Notes: generated by a model not told the origin, from the sequence alone. Shown: positions 23,607 to 33,752, numbered from the stretch's first letter. The stretch is 64,000 bases of DNA from an uncultured Prevotellaceae bacterium (GCA_946409635.1 CAMJXD010000006.1:1-64000), one strand, 5' to 3'. Numbers and translations are program-made.

Positions 23607-25931
23607 TCAGAAGGGGTAACCGACCGAGAAGTGGAACTCGCTGTCGCGGTTGAACTTGGGGTGAAGCAGTGGCCAGTGTTCCTGACCGCTCGCGGGATCG
23701 TGGGCCTTCATGCCCATGTCCACTCGCACCAGGAAGTACTTGAAGTCCAGACGGATGCCTGCGCCGTAAGCCAACGCAATCTGTTCGTAGAATTTATTGA
23801 ACTTGAACACTCCGCCGGGCTGGTCCTCATAGTCCTTGATGGTCCAGATGTTGCCGGCGTCCAGGAAGAGGCCCAACTCAACGACCCAGAAGAGCTTGGC
23901 GCGGTACTCCAGGTTAACGTCAAAGCGAATGTCACCGCACTGGAAGATGAAGTTGGAAAAGTCGTTGTTGCTGGCAAAGCTGCCGGGGCCCAGGGTGCGC
24001 ACGCCCCAGCCGCGGACGCTGTTGGCGCCTCCGCTGTAGAAGCGTTTCTCAAAGGGCAGCACCTCGCTGTTGCCGTAGGGGACGGCGATGCCGGCTCCCA
24101 CGTGGAAGGCGATGCTCTGACGACGGTCCAGATAGTGGGTGAAGGCATAGTCGGCGTCGGCCTTGACATATTGCGAGTACCTGATGCCCATCGCTTTGTA
24201 GCTGCCGTCGGCGCCGGCCTTTTGGCCCGTGATGTGTGACAGGGCATTGAGAACGTTGCCGGCTGTCTCGGCATTGGCGCGGATGGTGAACACGTCACGC
24301 TGGAACACGCCCATCTGTTGCACACTGGTTTCGGCCTTGTTGGTGCGGTAGAAGTTGTAGCCCATCCTCATGATCAGGTGGTCCTGGAAGCTGTAAAGCA
24401 GCAACTGATTGATGCGCTCCTTGTAGGCTTCGTTGAGTTTGGGCACGCTGATGATGCTCAGGTCGAGCAGCGTGAGCGTGTGTGCCATGCGGCGCATGCG
24501 CTCGGTCCACTGGTAGCGCCAGCCTCCTCCGGCGATGACGCGGGTGTACTCGGGACGCGCCTGGTAGTTAAAGTTGAGAGAGAATGTTGTCGAGGCCTGG
24601 ATCTTGCGCTTGAATGAGCGTTTGAGAAATGGGAACATGAACTTGGGGAATGTCAGTCCCAATTCGGTGAAGTACTCGCTGTAGTTATTGTTGATCAAGC
24701 CGCCAGATATACTCTCATAGGAGACCTTCGCCTTGGCATTAAACACCTCGGCGCCCTTGAACAGGTTGCGGTGCTGATAATCCAGCCCCACGCCGAAGCC
24801 CAGGTCGCCCTCACTATTAGAGCCCTCAAGCGAAGCCGACACGGTCTGGGTCTTGTCGGGCTGCAGCAGCACGAAGGCGTCGACCATGAGCACGCCGTCT
24901 ACCTTACCGACAGGGCGCACGTCGATGTTGACCTGCTTGAGCACACTCAGGCGGCCCAGCGCTCGGTAGGTGCGGGCCACATCCTCGGCATTATACAGCG
25001 CACCGGGCTCAATGTAGTTACACTCGTCCAGGATATCCAGCCTCAGGTACTGCTCTTCGCCCTGATAGACCTTGATTCCGCCCGCCATCATCACGGTATC
25101 CTGCCCGCTATAGCCGTCGTGCATTTCCACGGGGTCATAGTTGGTGACAAACACCACGTCGCGCACATAGAAAGGCTCGTGCTCGGTATAGTATGGCAGA
25201 CGGTCGTTGTGATAGGGGTCACGGGTCACCAGGGTCAGGTCGACGGCAAGCGACTCGGCAGCTGTGTCGGCCAGAAAGGTGATGTATTCCTTGTTGAAGG
25301 CGTAATAGCCCTTGTTGCGCAGGCGCTCGGTGATGTCCTGTCGCCACTTGTCCAGGCGGTTATAGTTCAGCAGGTCGCCACGGCGCACATCGTAGCGCGA
25401 GGTGTCGGCCAGGATGAGCTCGCTCAAGGCGGCATCCTGGATGTCGTAGGAGATAGACCGGATATAGTAGGGGTCACCCAGCGTGATGTCATAGTCCACG
25501 CGGGCTTTGCGCTTGGCCGAGTCGGCATCGACCCGATAGGTGACGGTGTTCTTCATGAAGCCGCGATTGCTCAGGGCCATGTGCAACTGGTCGGCACTGG
25601 CCACGGTGAGTGTGCTGTCATAGATCACCGGCGGGGTACCCACACGCTGAATCCAGCGGTTAAACCAGTTGTTGGGATTCTTGCCCGACAGGTTGTAGAA
25701 GGCCAGTTGCAGCTTGAGGCCGCCCAGCACGCGGTGGTTGGCATTCTGCCTCAGGTAGTTGGCCAGCTGCGAGGCTTCGACCTCGGGCTGCGGGTCGGCA
25801 ATGTTGATGTTCACCTTGTCAAGCAAGAGTTCCCCTTGAGGCACATGCTTGGTCGAGGCACAGGACGACAACATCGCCATGAGGGTGCTCCCCACGACGA
25901 TGACAGACCATATGCACTTGACCAGACGCAT
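23607..25931 (-). CDS. tamL: TamL, BamA-family outer-membrane lipoprotein
   Basis: A BamA/TamA-type outer-membrane assembly protein with a lipoprotein signal (lipobox LSSC, followed by ASTKHVPQGE), the feature that separates Bacteroidota TamL from TamA. POTRA-like domains fill about 30-380 (LDKVNIN, LSNRGFMKNTVTYRVD). The barrel follows, with SGGANSVRGWGVRTLGPG as the conserved loop-6 motif and an aromatic C-terminal residue (FHFSVGYPF) as the barrel signal. It probably inserts outer-membrane proteins together with TamB, which is not in the window. It is the last gene of the nine-gene operon, 33 bp after the TPR gene. Confidence 0.88.
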   Translation of the reverse strand: MRLVKCIWSVIVVGSTLMAMLSSCASTKHVPQGELLLDKVNINIADPQPEVEASQLANYLRQNANHRVLGGLKLQLAFYNLSGKNPNNWFNRWIQRVGTPPVIYDSTLTVASADQLHMALSNRGFMKNTVTYRVDADSAKRKARVDYDITLGDPYYIRSISYDIQDAALSELILADTSRYDVRRGDLLNYNRLDKWRQDITERLRNKGYYAFNKEYITFLADTAAESLAVDLTLVTRDPYHNDRLPYYTEHEPFYVRDVVFVTNYDPVEMHDGYSGQDTVMMAGGIKVYQGEEQYLRLDILDECNYIEPGALYNAEDVARTYRALGRLSVLKQVNIDVRPVGKVDGVLMVDAFVLLQPDKTQTVSASLEGSNSEGDLGFGVGLDYQHRNLFKGAEVFNAKAKVSYESISGGLINNNYSEYFTELGLTFPKFMFPFLKRSFKRKIQASTTFSLNFNYQARPEYTRVIAGGGWRYQWTERMRRMAHTLTLLDLSIISVPKLNEAYKERINQLLLYSFQDHLIMRMGYNFYRTNKAETSVQQMGVFQRDVFTIRANAETAGNVLNALSHITGQKAGADGSYKAMGIRYSQYVKADADYAFTHYLDRRQSIAFHVGAGIAVPYGNSEVLPFEKRFYSGGANSVRGWGVRTLGPGSFASNNDFSNFIFQCGDIRFDVNLEYRAKLFWVVELGLFLDAGNIWTIKDYEDQPGGVFKFNKFYEQIALAYGAGIRLDFKYFLVRVDMGMKAHDPASGQEHWPLLHPKFNRDSEFHFSVGYPF

Positions 25932-25964
25932 CTATCTCAATTATCGATTACCGCGATTGCAGGC

Positions 25965-27569
25965 TTAATCTTGCTCGACAAAGTTGCGCTGCGCCTTGTC
26001 GATGAGCAGGTCGAATCCCGGCTCATGGCGCAACGACTGCAGGCCGACGGGTGACATGACATCGGTGGCCAGACGGTGACGGCTGCTATAGCCCAGGTCG
26101 ATGGCCTTCTGCAGGTATTCCATCGCCTTGTAGTTATCACCCCGGCGGGCCATCAGCACGGCGGCATAGTAAAAATTCTCTCCGCCCGACGTGGCAGCCG
26201 ACATGATGCGGTCCAGCCATGCAAAGGCCTCGCTGTCGCGTCCCATCTCGTTCAGTGCAAAGCCCTTGAGGTCATACACATCGTCGCCCATGAGGCTCAT
26301 CATGTCCAGGTCGCGTGCGGCCAGCTCGTCCTTACCCAGTCGCTTGAGCGTCAAGGCTCGGGCCAACAGAGCTTCGGCATCATTGGGGTCAGTAGCCACG
26401 GCGGCATTCAGGTAACCCAGCGCCTCGTTGTCGTTGTTCTGCAGGGTGCACAGTGCTGCCTTGGTCAGGAGCATGGGCACATACTGCGGCGCGATGAGCG
26501 AACAACGGTCCAGTGCTTCCATGGCAGCTTGAGCGTGCCCGCCCTCGCCGGCATAATACTCGGCGATGGCTTTCTCAACAAAGAATTCCGGCTCGGTGGG
26601 ATCGGCGGCAATTGCCTCGTTCACCTTAACAAGCGCCTCGTCATAGCGGCCCAGCTCCACATAGCACTTGGCGATGTTGTAATCGACCATGGGCGAGTCG
26701 TAGAGATGGGTGCGGCGAATGTAGTTAAGGTCCTTCAAGGCCTGACCATAGCGCGAGTGGTCGATGGCCAGATTGGCCCTCAGGTAGCGATAGAGCCCGG
26801 CGTTAGCGCCGGCGCCATCTGAAATCTCGGCCAGCGAACTCATCACCATGTCATAGTTGGTGTCGCTCAAGTCAAACAGCGCCTGGGCAGCTGTTCCGCC
26901 ATTGCCCACGGCCATGCCGTCGAGCAAATCCACCACGGCAGCCTTGACGTTACCCTGACGGGTATAGATATCGGCACGATTCACATACACTTGAGGCTCC
27001 ACCTTGAACAGGTCCACAGCCTTGGACACATGGTCGACAGCGGCCTTGTTGTTACCGCGTGCCTGTTCCACCTGTGCCAAGCCGTACATCGCGTCATAAT
27101 TCATCGACTCGGCACGCAGGATGGCCTTGAAGGCTTTCTCGGCTGCGTCCAGATTGCCTGCCTTGAGGTTAGCCTTGGCAATCAGGTCGGTGCAGGCCAG
27201 CGACTTGGGCTCCAGTTCCTGGGCTAGCTTCAGGTCGGCCAGCTCGCCCTGGTAGTCACGGCGGGCATCACTGATGCGGGCGCGCAGGATGTACTCGTCG
27301 AAGCGCAGCTCACGGTCGGTCTTGGGCGTTAGCGTCAAAGCCTGGTTGACGTCGGCCAGCGCTGCGGTATAGTCTCCGTTATAGAAATTCTGGTGAGCTC
27401 GGGCAAACAGGATGTTATAGTCGTTGGGATTCTGTGCCAGATGGTCGTCATAGACCTTCATCACGGCGCTGGTCATCTTGTCCCTGACGACCGCATCGCT
27501 ACTCTGTCCCATGGCACTCATCGAGCAGGCAGCCACGACAAGCGCGAGTAAGAACTTACGGGTTTTCAT
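25965..27569 (-). CDS. exported tetratricopeptide-repeat protein
   Basis: 534 aa with a signal peptide (KTRKFLLALVVAACSMSAMG) and at least ten TPR units (for example YNILFARAHQNFYNGDYTAA and YNIAKCYVELGRYDEALVK). TPR arrays are protein-binding scaffolds; here it would act in the periplasm or on the inner leaflet of the outer membrane. It lies between kdsA and tamL with gaps of about 33 bp, so a link to envelope assembly is plausible. The ATG at 27569 is chosen because the upstream extension would hide the signal peptide. Confidence 0.85.
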   Translation of the reverse strand: MKTRKFLLALVVAACSMSAMGQSSDAVVRDKMTSAVMKVYDDHLAQNPNDYNILFARAHQNFYNGDYTAALADVNQALTLTPKTDRELRFDEYILRARISDARRDYQGELADLKLAQELEPKSLACTDLIAKANLKAGNLDAAEKAFKAILRAESMNYDAMYGLAQVEQARGNNKAAVDHVSKAVDLFKVEPQVYVNRADIYTRQGNVKAAVVDLLDGMAVGNGGTAAQALFDLSDTNYDMVMSSLAEISDGAGANAGLYRYLRANLAIDHSRYGQALKDLNYIRRTHLYDSPMVDYNIAKCYVELGRYDEALVKVNEAIAADPTEPEFFVEKAIAEYYAGEGGHAQAAMEALDRCSLIAPQYVPMLLTKAALCTLQNNDNEALGYLNAAVATDPNDAEALLARALTLKRLGKDELAARDLDMMSLMGDDVYDLKGFALNEMGRDSEAFAWLDRIMSAATSGGENFYYAAVLMARRGDNYKAMEYLQKAIDLGYSSRHRLATDVMSPVGLQSLRHEPGFDLLIDKAQRNFVEQD

Positions 27570-27601
27570 ATTCACGTTTAGGTTGTTATATCTTGTCCAT
27601 G

Positions 27602-28414
27602 TCACTTGTTGTCAATCTCATTGATGGCCTTGCGCAACCGCGACAAGCGCGTGAGCAGGCCCTCAAGCAGGTCGAGCTTGAGCATGTTGGCGCCATCGCT
27701 CTTGGCAACCGAGGGATCCTGGTGGGTCTCCAGGAACAGGCCGTCGGCTCCGGCGGCAATGGCGGCACGTGCCATCGTCTCGATCAGCTCGGGACGGCCA
27801 CCGGTCACGCCACCGCCCTGGTTGGGCTGCTGCAGGCTGTGCGTGATGTCAACAATCACCGGAGCAAAGGCCTGCATCACAGGCACACCTCGGAAATCCA
27901 CCACCAGGTCTTGATAGCCGAAGGTAGTGCCACGCTCGGTGATGGTCACCTGGTCGTTGCCGGCATCGATGACCTTCTGCACGGCAAAGCGCATCGACTC
28001 GGGAGCCAGGAACTGCCCTTTCTTGATGTTAACCAGTCGGCCGGTGTGAGCGGCTGCAACCAGCAGCTCGGTCTGGCGGCACAAGAAGGCCGGAATCTGC
28101 AACACGTCGACATACTCGGCCGCGATGTCGGCCTCCACGGGCTCGTGGATGTCGGTAACGACGGGAATGTGAAAAGTCTCGCCCACCTTGCGCAGGATGC
28201 GCAGCGCCTTCTCGTCGCCGATGCCCGTAAACGAGTCAATGCGCGACCGGTTGGCCTTGCGGTAACTGCCCTTGAACACATAGGGGATACCCAGCGACTG
28301 CGTGATTTTCAACGCCTTCTCGGCAATGTCCATCGCCATCTCCTCACCCTCGATCACACACGGACCGGCAAGCAGGAAGAAATTGGGCGACGACAACAAT
28401 TCGTTCAGTAACAT
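27602..28414 (-). CDS. kdsA: 3-deoxy-8-phosphooctulonate synthase
   Basis: Condenses phosphoenolpyruvate with arabinose 5-phosphate to Kdo 8-phosphate, the first committed step to the Kdo of lipid A-core. FFLLAGPCVIEGEEMAMDIA is the conserved N-terminal strand; FKGSYRKANRSR and HSLQQPNQGGGVTGGRP are typical KdsA active-site segments. At 270 aa it is normal length and cytoplasmic. Operon position between rsmE and the TPR gene fits an envelope-biogenesis cluster. Confidence 0.96.
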   Translation of the reverse strand: MLLNELLSSPNFFLLAGPCVIEGEEMAMDIAEKALKITQSLGIPYVFKGSYRKANRSRIDSFTGIGDEKALRILRKVGETFHIPVVTDIHEPVEADIAAEYVDVLQIPAFLCRQTELLVAAAHTGRLVNIKKGQFLAPESMRFAVQKVIDAGNDQVTITERGTTFGYQDLVVDFRGVPVMQAFAPVIVDITHSLQQPNQGGGVTGGRPELIETMARAAIAAGADGLFLETHQDPSVAKSDGANMLKLDLLEGLLTRLSRLRKAINEIDNK

Positions 28415-28449
28415 ATATTTTATTGGATTTAAGTTCTAACTCACTCGTC

Positions 28450-29181
28450 TTATTTCTCTTCACTCTCCATCTTTTGATCAAGAGCATGAATAAGTGCCAC
28501 GGCCATCATGCCGGCGGTCTCGGTGCGCAGGCGGCTCTCGCCCAACGTCACGGGGACAAATCCGGCCGCCGTCGCAGCTTCCACCTCTCCAGGGCTGAAG
28601 TCACCCTCGGGCCCGATGAGCACCAGCACATCGTTGCCAGGCCGATACGTCCCTGCCAGCGACCGCCGCTGGCTGCGGGGAAGCAGCGCGTCACAGTAGG
28701 CGATGCACCTTGTGCCCTGCATGGGCTCGGCAATCACCTGCTCGACGGGTGTCAGCTCGTCCAGCTGGGGCAGCGTTGCCTTGAGCGACTGTTTCATGGC
28801 CGAGACCATAATCTTCTTCAGTCGCTCGGTCTTGAGCACCGTGCGCTCGCTGTTGTGGCACCGCAGCGGGATGATGCGGTCCACACCCATCTCCACACAC
28901 TTCTCGACCAGCCACTCGATGCGGTCCAGATTCTTAGTGGGCGCGATGCCCAGCACAATCTGGTGCCCCCAGTGCGGGGGCTGAAGTTCTCGGTCCAGTA
29001 CCTCGACGGCGCATCGCTTGGGATGCGCCATCGTGATGCGGCAGGTGTACAGCGCTCCGTTCCCGTCCACCACCTCGATGGTGGAGCCCTCTCCCATTCG
29101 CAGCACCTTGACGCAGTGCTTGGAATCCTCCTCGCCCAGCGTCAACGTCTTGGCTATGTCGGGACAATAGAAACGGTGCAT
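28450..29181 (-). CDS. rsmE: 16S rRNA (uracil1498-N3)-methyltransferase
   Basis: Methylates N3 of U1498 in 16S rRNA. The N-terminal PUA-like domain (HRFYCPDI..HCVKVLRMGEG) precedes the SPOUT knot, with VLIGPEGDFSPGEVE and LGESRLRTETAGMMA forming the SAM-binding trefoil. It is 243 aa, a full-length member. It begins 6 bp after the permease stop and is followed by kdsA 35 bp later. Confidence 0.95.
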   Translation of the reverse strand: MHRFYCPDIAKTLTLGEEDSKHCVKVLRMGEGSTIEVVDGNGALYTCRITMAHPKRCAVEVLDRELQPPHWGHQIVLGIAPTKNLDRIEWLVEKCVEMGVDRIIPLRCHNSERTVLKTERLKKIMVSAMKQSLKATLPQLDELTPVEQVIAEPMQGTRCIAYCDALLPRSQRRSLAGTYRPGNDVLVLIGPEGDFSPGEVEAATAAGFVPVTLGESRLRTETAGMMAVALIHALDQKMESEEK

Positions 29182-29187
29182 GATTCT

Positions 29188-30525
29188 TTACTTCTGATCA
29201 GTCCTCACGTGCTTGTACTTGAACAAGAACATGAACGACACGGCAACAACCAGCGCGAAGGCGGCGAAGATGTACCACGCGGTGCTCCAACTGGTGGGAG
29301 TGTTACCCACGAGATAGCCGTCGGCATTCCAGGTACACAGGCTGTTAACGATGGCACCGGCGGCCAGCGTACCGATCGTGGCACCCAGACCGTTGGTCAT
29401 CAGCATGAAAAGACCCTGGGCCGAAGCCTTGACGTCGGGCTCGCATTCCTTGTCGACAAAGATACCGCCCGAGACATTGAAGAAGTCGAAGGCAACGCCG
29501 TAAACCAGGCAGGACAAGACGATGAGGATGACACCGGGGAACGCGGGGTTACCGGCACCGAAGAAGCCGAACCTCAATACCCAGGCGAACATGGCAATCA
29601 GCATCACCACCTTGATACCGTAACGCTTCAGGAAGAACGGAATCAAGAGGATGCACAGCGCCTCGGCAATCTGCGAGAGCGAGACAAGCATCGTGGCATT
29701 GTTGGCGCCGAAGGTGTCGGCCATCGCGGGATCACTCTTGAAGTGGGTCAGATAGGGGGTGGCAAAGCCGTTGGTCACCTGCAGCGACATACCCAACATT
29801 GCCGAGAAGATGAAAAACAAGGCCATCTTCTTGGTCTTGAACAACTTGAACGCTGTCAAGCCAAGTTTCTCGGCCAAGGACTGCTCCTCTTTCTTCACCA
29901 GTTTGCAGGCGGGCAAGGTCATACAGTACAAGAACAGGACGAAACTCAACAGGCCCGACACGATGAACTGCATGTAGGTGTACTGGAACTTGTTAGCGTT
30001 CTCGCCCAAGGTGAAGCCGAAACTGCCGTTGTCCAGCACTGCGCAGTTAACGAACCACATTGTGGCGATAAAGCCGATGGTGCCGAACACGCGGATGGGC
30101 GGGAAGTCCTTCTCGGTGTCCATGCCGTTGTCCTTGAGGATGGTGAAGGCCACCGTGTTGGACAATGCCAGCGTCGGCATGTAGAATGCCACACTCAGCG
30201 TGTAGACAGCAATGAACGCGGCCTTGTCGGGGTTAACGCCAGCCGAAGCGGCATTCATGCCCATGTAGGCCAGCGCGAGCATCGCTGCACCGGCGATGAA
30301 ATGGCAGATACCCAGCAGACGCTGCGGCTGGATGTACTTGTCGGCCACAATACCCATCAGGGTGGGCATGAAAATCGACACGATGCCCTGGATGGCATAG
30401 AACCAAGAAATCTCGGCTCCCATGCCGGCGGTTCCCAGGTAGTTGCCCATGCAGGTGAGATAGGCACCCCACACGGCAAACTCCAGGAAATTCATCACAA
30501 TGAGTCTCAACTTCAGATTTTTCAT
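29188..30525 (-). CDS. nucleoside permease, NupG/XapB-type MFS transporter
   Basis: A 445-aa inner-membrane protein with twelve predicted hydrophobic segments. It begins KLRLIVMNFLEFAVWGAYLT and holds GIVADKYIQPQRLLGICH, both typical of the nucleoside:proton symporter branch of the major facilitator superfamily. It probably imports nucleosides. A -7 box 41-48 bp before the start suggests it can be transcribed apart from the upstream operon genes. Confidence 0.85.
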   Translation of the reverse strand: MKNLKLRLIVMNFLEFAVWGAYLTCMGNYLGTAGMGAEISWFYAIQGIVSIFMPTLMGIVADKYIQPQRLLGICHFIAGAAMLALAYMGMNAASAGVNPDKAAFIAVYTLSVAFYMPTLALSNTVAFTILKDNGMDTEKDFPPIRVFGTIGFIATMWFVNCAVLDNGSFGFTLGENANKFQYTYMQFIVSGLLSFVLFLYCMTLPACKLVKKEEQSLAEKLGLTAFKLFKTKKMALFFIFSAMLGMSLQVTNGFATPYLTHFKSDPAMADTFGANNATMLVSLSQIAEALCILLIPFFLKRYGIKVVMLIAMFAWVLRFGFFGAGNPAFPGVILIVLSCLVYGVAFDFFNVSGGIFVDKECEPDVKASAQGLFMLMTNGLGATIGTLAAGAIVNSLCTWNADGYLVGNTPTSWSTAWYIFAAFALVVAVSFMFLFKYKHVRTDQK

Positions 30526-30565
30526 AAGTACTTATTTTTATGTTATGGACTTTATTTTCAACTGA

Positions 30566-30573
30566 CAAAGGTA
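30566..30573 (-). promoter_or_regulatory. possible internal promoter before the permease
   Basis: TACCTTTG on the minus strand (30573-30566) lies 41 bp before the ATG. No clear -33 TTG was seen, because the region upstream is coding. Confidence 0.4.
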
Positions 30574-30588
30574 GTAAAAAACCGCCAC

Positions 30589-31185
30589 TCACTCATCACC
30601 ATGGTCGGGATTAGTTTTCTGGGCGATGATTTTTTGCAGGCGAGCGGCCTTCTCATACTCCTCCTTGTCGACATAGTGCTGCATGCGGCGCTCCAGCTTC
30701 TCCAGGGGCAGGTCCTCCAGGCGCACGGGCTTCTGAGACTTGTAGTTCCCGTCACGGCGCCACTGGTAGCTCGTGAGTTTCATGACCTCGGCCGTCGTGT
30801 AGATGGGAGCCCCGGTGCGCAACGCGATGGCTATCGCGTCGCTCGTCCGTGCATCGATGTCGAGTTCCACATCGCCGTTGCTCACGTGCATCAGCGACGC
30901 AAACACGCCCTCCTTGAAGCTATAGATGGTCACGCGCTGCAACTCAATCTTGTAGGCATGAAACATGCTCACAAACAAGTCATGAGTGAGCGGACGCGAC
31001 GGCATCACCTGCTCCAGGTGTACGGCAATCGACTGGGCCTCGGCAGCACCCACCACGATGGGGATACGGCGGGCCTCGTCGGGGGTCCGGTCGGCATTCT
31101 CAAGCAGCAACGCGTAAGCTCCAGGCTGGACCTCGCTGCGGGTGATACCCAACACCTTCAACTCTATCAAATTATCTTCCTCCAT
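30589..31185 (-). CDS. bifunctional nuclease domain protein with UVR motif
   Basis: A 198-aa cytoplasmic protein. Residues 1-135 are the BFN (DUF151) domain (LGITRSEVQPGAYALLL, ARTSDAIAIALRTGAPIY), which in plants has RNase and DNase activity. The C-terminus carries a UvrB/UvrC-like motif (LERRMQHYVDKEEYEKAARL). Its job in bacteria is not well defined. It lies in the middle of the mnmA-tamL operon, 35 bp after mnmA. Confidence 0.88.
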   Translation of the reverse strand: MEEDNLIELKVLGITRSEVQPGAYALLLENADRTPDEARRIPIVVGAAEAQSIAVHLEQVMPSRPLTHDLFVSMFHAYKIELQRVTIYSFKEGVFASLMHVSNGDVELDIDARTSDAIAIALRTGAPIYTTAEVMKLTSYQWRRDGNYKSQKPVRLEDLPLEKLERRMQHYVDKEEYEKAARLQKIIAQKTNPDHGDE

Positions 31186-31220
31186 TGGATTTCTATATCA
31201 AAATCGATCTTATTCCTAAT

Positions 31221-32285
31221 TCACAACGTGATTACTCCGCTGCCATAGCACAGGTGCCCCCTGGCGTCATAGATGACGGCAAACTGTCCCGGAGCGATAC
31301 CCTGAACGTCCTCCTCACTCTCGATTACCCACTGCCGGCCTCCCTGATGGATAAACTTGCCGCGCATGATGTGGGGCGTGTGGCGGTTCTTGAACATCAC
31401 GTCTACAGGGCCTTCAACACCCTCCCACGGGTTGCCCGAGATGAAGTGCATCTCGTCGAGACGCAGCGTGCGTCCATATTGCTTAGCCGTGCCGTAACCG
31501 TTGCTCACATAGATCACGTTATCTTCCACATTCTTGCGCACCACATACCACGGTCCACCGCTCAGGCCCAGGCCCTTGCGCTGACCGATGGTGTGGAACC
31601 AGTATCCGCGGTGCTCGCCCAGCTTGCGCCCTGTCTCGAGCTCAATGATGGGACCGGGACGCTCGCCCAGATGACGGCGTATGAAATCATTATAGTCAAT
31701 CTGGCCCAGGAAGCAGATGCCCTGGCTGTCACGGCGATAGGCGTTAGGCAACTTGGCAGCCTCGGCGATGCGGCGCACTTCCTCCTTGGGAAGGTTGCCG
31801 ATGGGGAAGATGACATGCTGCAGCTGCTCGTAGGTAATCTGGGCCAGGAAATCGGTCTGGTCCTTCACGGGATCGACAGCGGTAGCCAGATACTTCACGC
31901 CGTCCACCACCTGGGTCGTGGCATAGTGGCCTGTAGCGGTCATGTCAAATTCATTTCCCCAGCGCTGCTCAAAGAAGCCAAACTTGATCATCCTGTTGCA
32001 CATCATGTCGGGATTGGGCGTCAAACCAGCCTTCACGGTGCGCAGCGCATACTCCATCACGTGGTCCCAATACTCCTCATGCAGCGACACCACATCCAGC
32101 GGCAAGCCATAGCGATGCGCTATCAGCGTACACATCTCGATGTCCTCCTCGGCACTGCAGTCGCCCTCGTCATTGTCCATGCCGATGCGTATGTAAAACA
32201 GATGCAGGTCCTCGCCCTGCTCCTTGAGCCGGTGGACCACCACGGCGCTGTCGACGCCACCCGATATGAGTACTGCAATGCTCAT
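31221..32285 (-). CDS. mnmA: tRNA-specific 2-thiouridylase MnmA
   Basis: Makes 2-thiouridine at the wobble position of tRNA-Lys, Glu and Gln. SGGVDS (8-13) is the ATP-binding PP-loop. The two catalytic cysteines are C96 in [12 protein letters not shown] and C191 in DSQGICFLG, so the enzyme should be active. The C-terminal beta-barrel is complete. Many Bacteroidales carry two MnmA-like proteins, so a paralogue elsewhere is possible. Confidence 0.93.
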   Translation of the reverse strand: MSIAVLISGGVDSAVVVHRLKEQGEDLHLFYIRIGMDNDEGDCSAEEDIEMCTLIAHRYGLPLDVVSLHEEYWDHVMEYALRTVKAGLTPNPDMMCNRMIKFGFFEQRWGNEFDMTATGHYATTQVVDGVKYLATAVDPVKDQTDFLAQITYEQLQHVIFPIGNLPKEEVRRIAEAAKLPNAYRRDSQGICFLGQIDYNDFIRRHLGERPGPIIELETGRKLGEHRGYWFHTIGQRKGLGLSGGPWYVVRKNVEDNVIYVSNGYGTAKQYGRTLRLDEMHFISGNPWEGVEGPVDVMFKNRHTPHIMRGKFIHQGGRQWVIESEEDVQGIAPGQFAVIYDARGHLCYGSGVITL

Positions 32286-32328
32286 CTATCTCTCTCGTTT
32301 GCTCTCATGGGTTACACTTGGTGGGCAT

Positions 32329-32814
32329 TCATGCATTGTCCAGGACATCCTCGTCGTGAGGCGTCTCAGTAAAGTGGGCCGCAATGATGTAGTCCAGCGA
32401 AATCTTGCCCGGACCTGCCAACAGCATGAACACAAAGATGCCGATAAACATCAGCGGATAACCCGGGGCAAAATTAAAGAACTGGTCGGTGGCAGTATCG
32501 GGCGGCGACATGATCAGATTCTCAGCCACCAGCATCAGCCCCATGGGAAACAGCACGGCCAGGCGCGTCAAGAAGCCCAGCATGATGCACACCGCACACA
32601 ACAGCTCGACAATCACCAGCACAATCATCGACGTCTCGGGCGACATGCCCATAAAGCCGTCAAACGATGGCACAATCGCGTCGAAGTTCAACAGCTGGCG
32701 AACACTCAGCTGGATGAACATGATGCCCGTGAACAAGCGCAGGAACAGCCGCGACATGTTGCTGTAGGTGTGCCCCGCGCTATACAGGAATAGGTTTTTG
32801 AAAAATCCGCTCAT
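32329..32814 (-). CDS. DoxX-family membrane protein
   Basis: 161 aa with four hydrophobic helices and the DoxX pattern (RLFLRLFTGIMFIQLSVRQL, LGFLTRLAVLFPMGL). DoxX proteins are small inner-membrane proteins; some are linked to redox or quinone metabolism, but the activity of this branch is unknown. The ATG at 32814 (MSGFFKNLF) is preferred; the longer frame adds an arginine-rich stretch that overlaps the upstream gene. It is the second gene of the operon. Confidence 0.8.
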   Translation of the reverse strand: MSGFFKNLFLYSAGHTYSNMSRLFLRLFTGIMFIQLSVRQLLNFDAIVPSFDGFMGMSPETSMIVLVIVELLCAVCIMLGFLTRLAVLFPMGLMLVAENLIMSPPDTATDQFFNFAPGYPLMFIGIFVFMLLAGPGKISLDYIIAAHFTETPHDEDVLDNA

Positions 32815-32846
32815 GGCTCTTAGGTGAGTATTTGAGTTAGTTTTGA

Positions 32847-33752
32847 TTAATAATTCGGATTCACTGCCGACATCAGGCCCTCGACCGACAGGCTCTTGTT
32901 CAGCACGACGCGCTCGCCGTTCAGGATGTAGCAGCACGGCAGGCGCCTCACGTCAAGCATCCTGGCCAGGTCCTTGCCGCAGCCCACAATCCAGTGCTCG
33001 GCATAGCCCGCTGCAGCGGTCGACCACTCGGGGCTATAGTCATTCAGGCAGATGCACACCAGCTTGGACTGTCCTGCCTCGAGCAGGGAATTCAGCGCCA
33101 CGTCGGTGCTCAGCCGCAGCCGCCCTATCATGCTGTCGGTGCTGTCGTCGACAAACAGCAGAATATAGCTCTCGGCCTCGGGCAGTTCGGCAAGACGGTG
33201 CTTCTGCCCGTCGGTGCCAATGTACTCAAAGTCCAGCACAGCGCCCAGCTGTACCGAGTTGATGCGGGCAAGCTGCTGCGCATAGTGGTCTCGCAACTGA
33301 CGCGACAACTGCTTTGAAGCGGCCAGGGGCTTGGCAAAGGCCACATACACCTCGTCGCTCCAGTACTCGGCATCGGGGCCATACAGCGTACGCTCGGCCA
33401 TCGCGCCCACCTTCTCAAGATTGGTGGTGCTCGACTGGGCCTTATTGACCAGCGACCGCACCGACGACATCACGATATTCCGGTGAGCATATCGGAAAAA
33501 GTCCACATAGTCGCGGAAGGTCGTCTCAAACGCTGCATCGTCCACAATCGGCTTGCTGATGTCGTAGTTATCCCAGAAGTGGGTGATGATATAGTTACAA
33601 CGGCTCTCCAGTGTCGAGCACGTGTCAGGAGCCAGAGGATAGGCAAACAGGGTGCCAGGCTGCTGTTCGGCAAGCTGCACCTGAGCGCTGGCCACAACAC
33701 TCGTCATAGCCAATGCAATGATTGATAGCAGGATATGTCTCTTCATCTTCAT
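32847..33752 (-). CDS. exported DUF5106 / thioredoxin-like protein
   Basis: About 301 aa. A signal peptide (KRHILLSIIALAMTSVVASA) is followed by the DUF5106 helical domain (RCNYIITHFWDNYDISKP). A thioredoxin-like C-terminal half follows (SYILLFVDDSTDS, LDVRRLPCCYILNGERVV). In thioredoxins a cis-proline follows a short loop near the C-terminus, which fits RRLPCCYIL. The CxxC active-site motif is not present in the expected place, so redox activity is doubtful. It is the first gene of the nine-gene operon. Confidence 0.8.
   Translation of the reverse strand: MKMKRHILLSIIALAMTSVVASAQVQLAEQQPGTLFAYPLAPDTCSTLESRCNYIITHFWDNYDISKPIVDDAAFETTFRDYVDFFRYAHRNIVMSSVRSLVNKAQSSTTNLEKVGAMAERTLYGPDAEYWSDEVYVAFAKPLAASKQLSRQLRDHYAQQLARINSVQLGAVLDFEYIGTDGQKHRLAELPEAESYILLFVDDSTDSMIGRLRLSTDVALNSLLEAGQSKLVCICLNDYSPEWSTAAAGYAEHWIVGCGKDLARMLDVRRLPCCYILNGERVVLNKSLSVEGLMSAVNPNY

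Noticed and set aside
24771-26054. 427-codon plus-strand frame
   Set aside because: Antisense to tamL and the TPR gene, with no recognisable fold.
28423-31248. 941-codon open frame on the plus strand
   Set aside because: It runs antisense through rsmE, the permease and the nuclease gene, all firmly identified, and its sequence is rich in His, Gln and Gly without domains.
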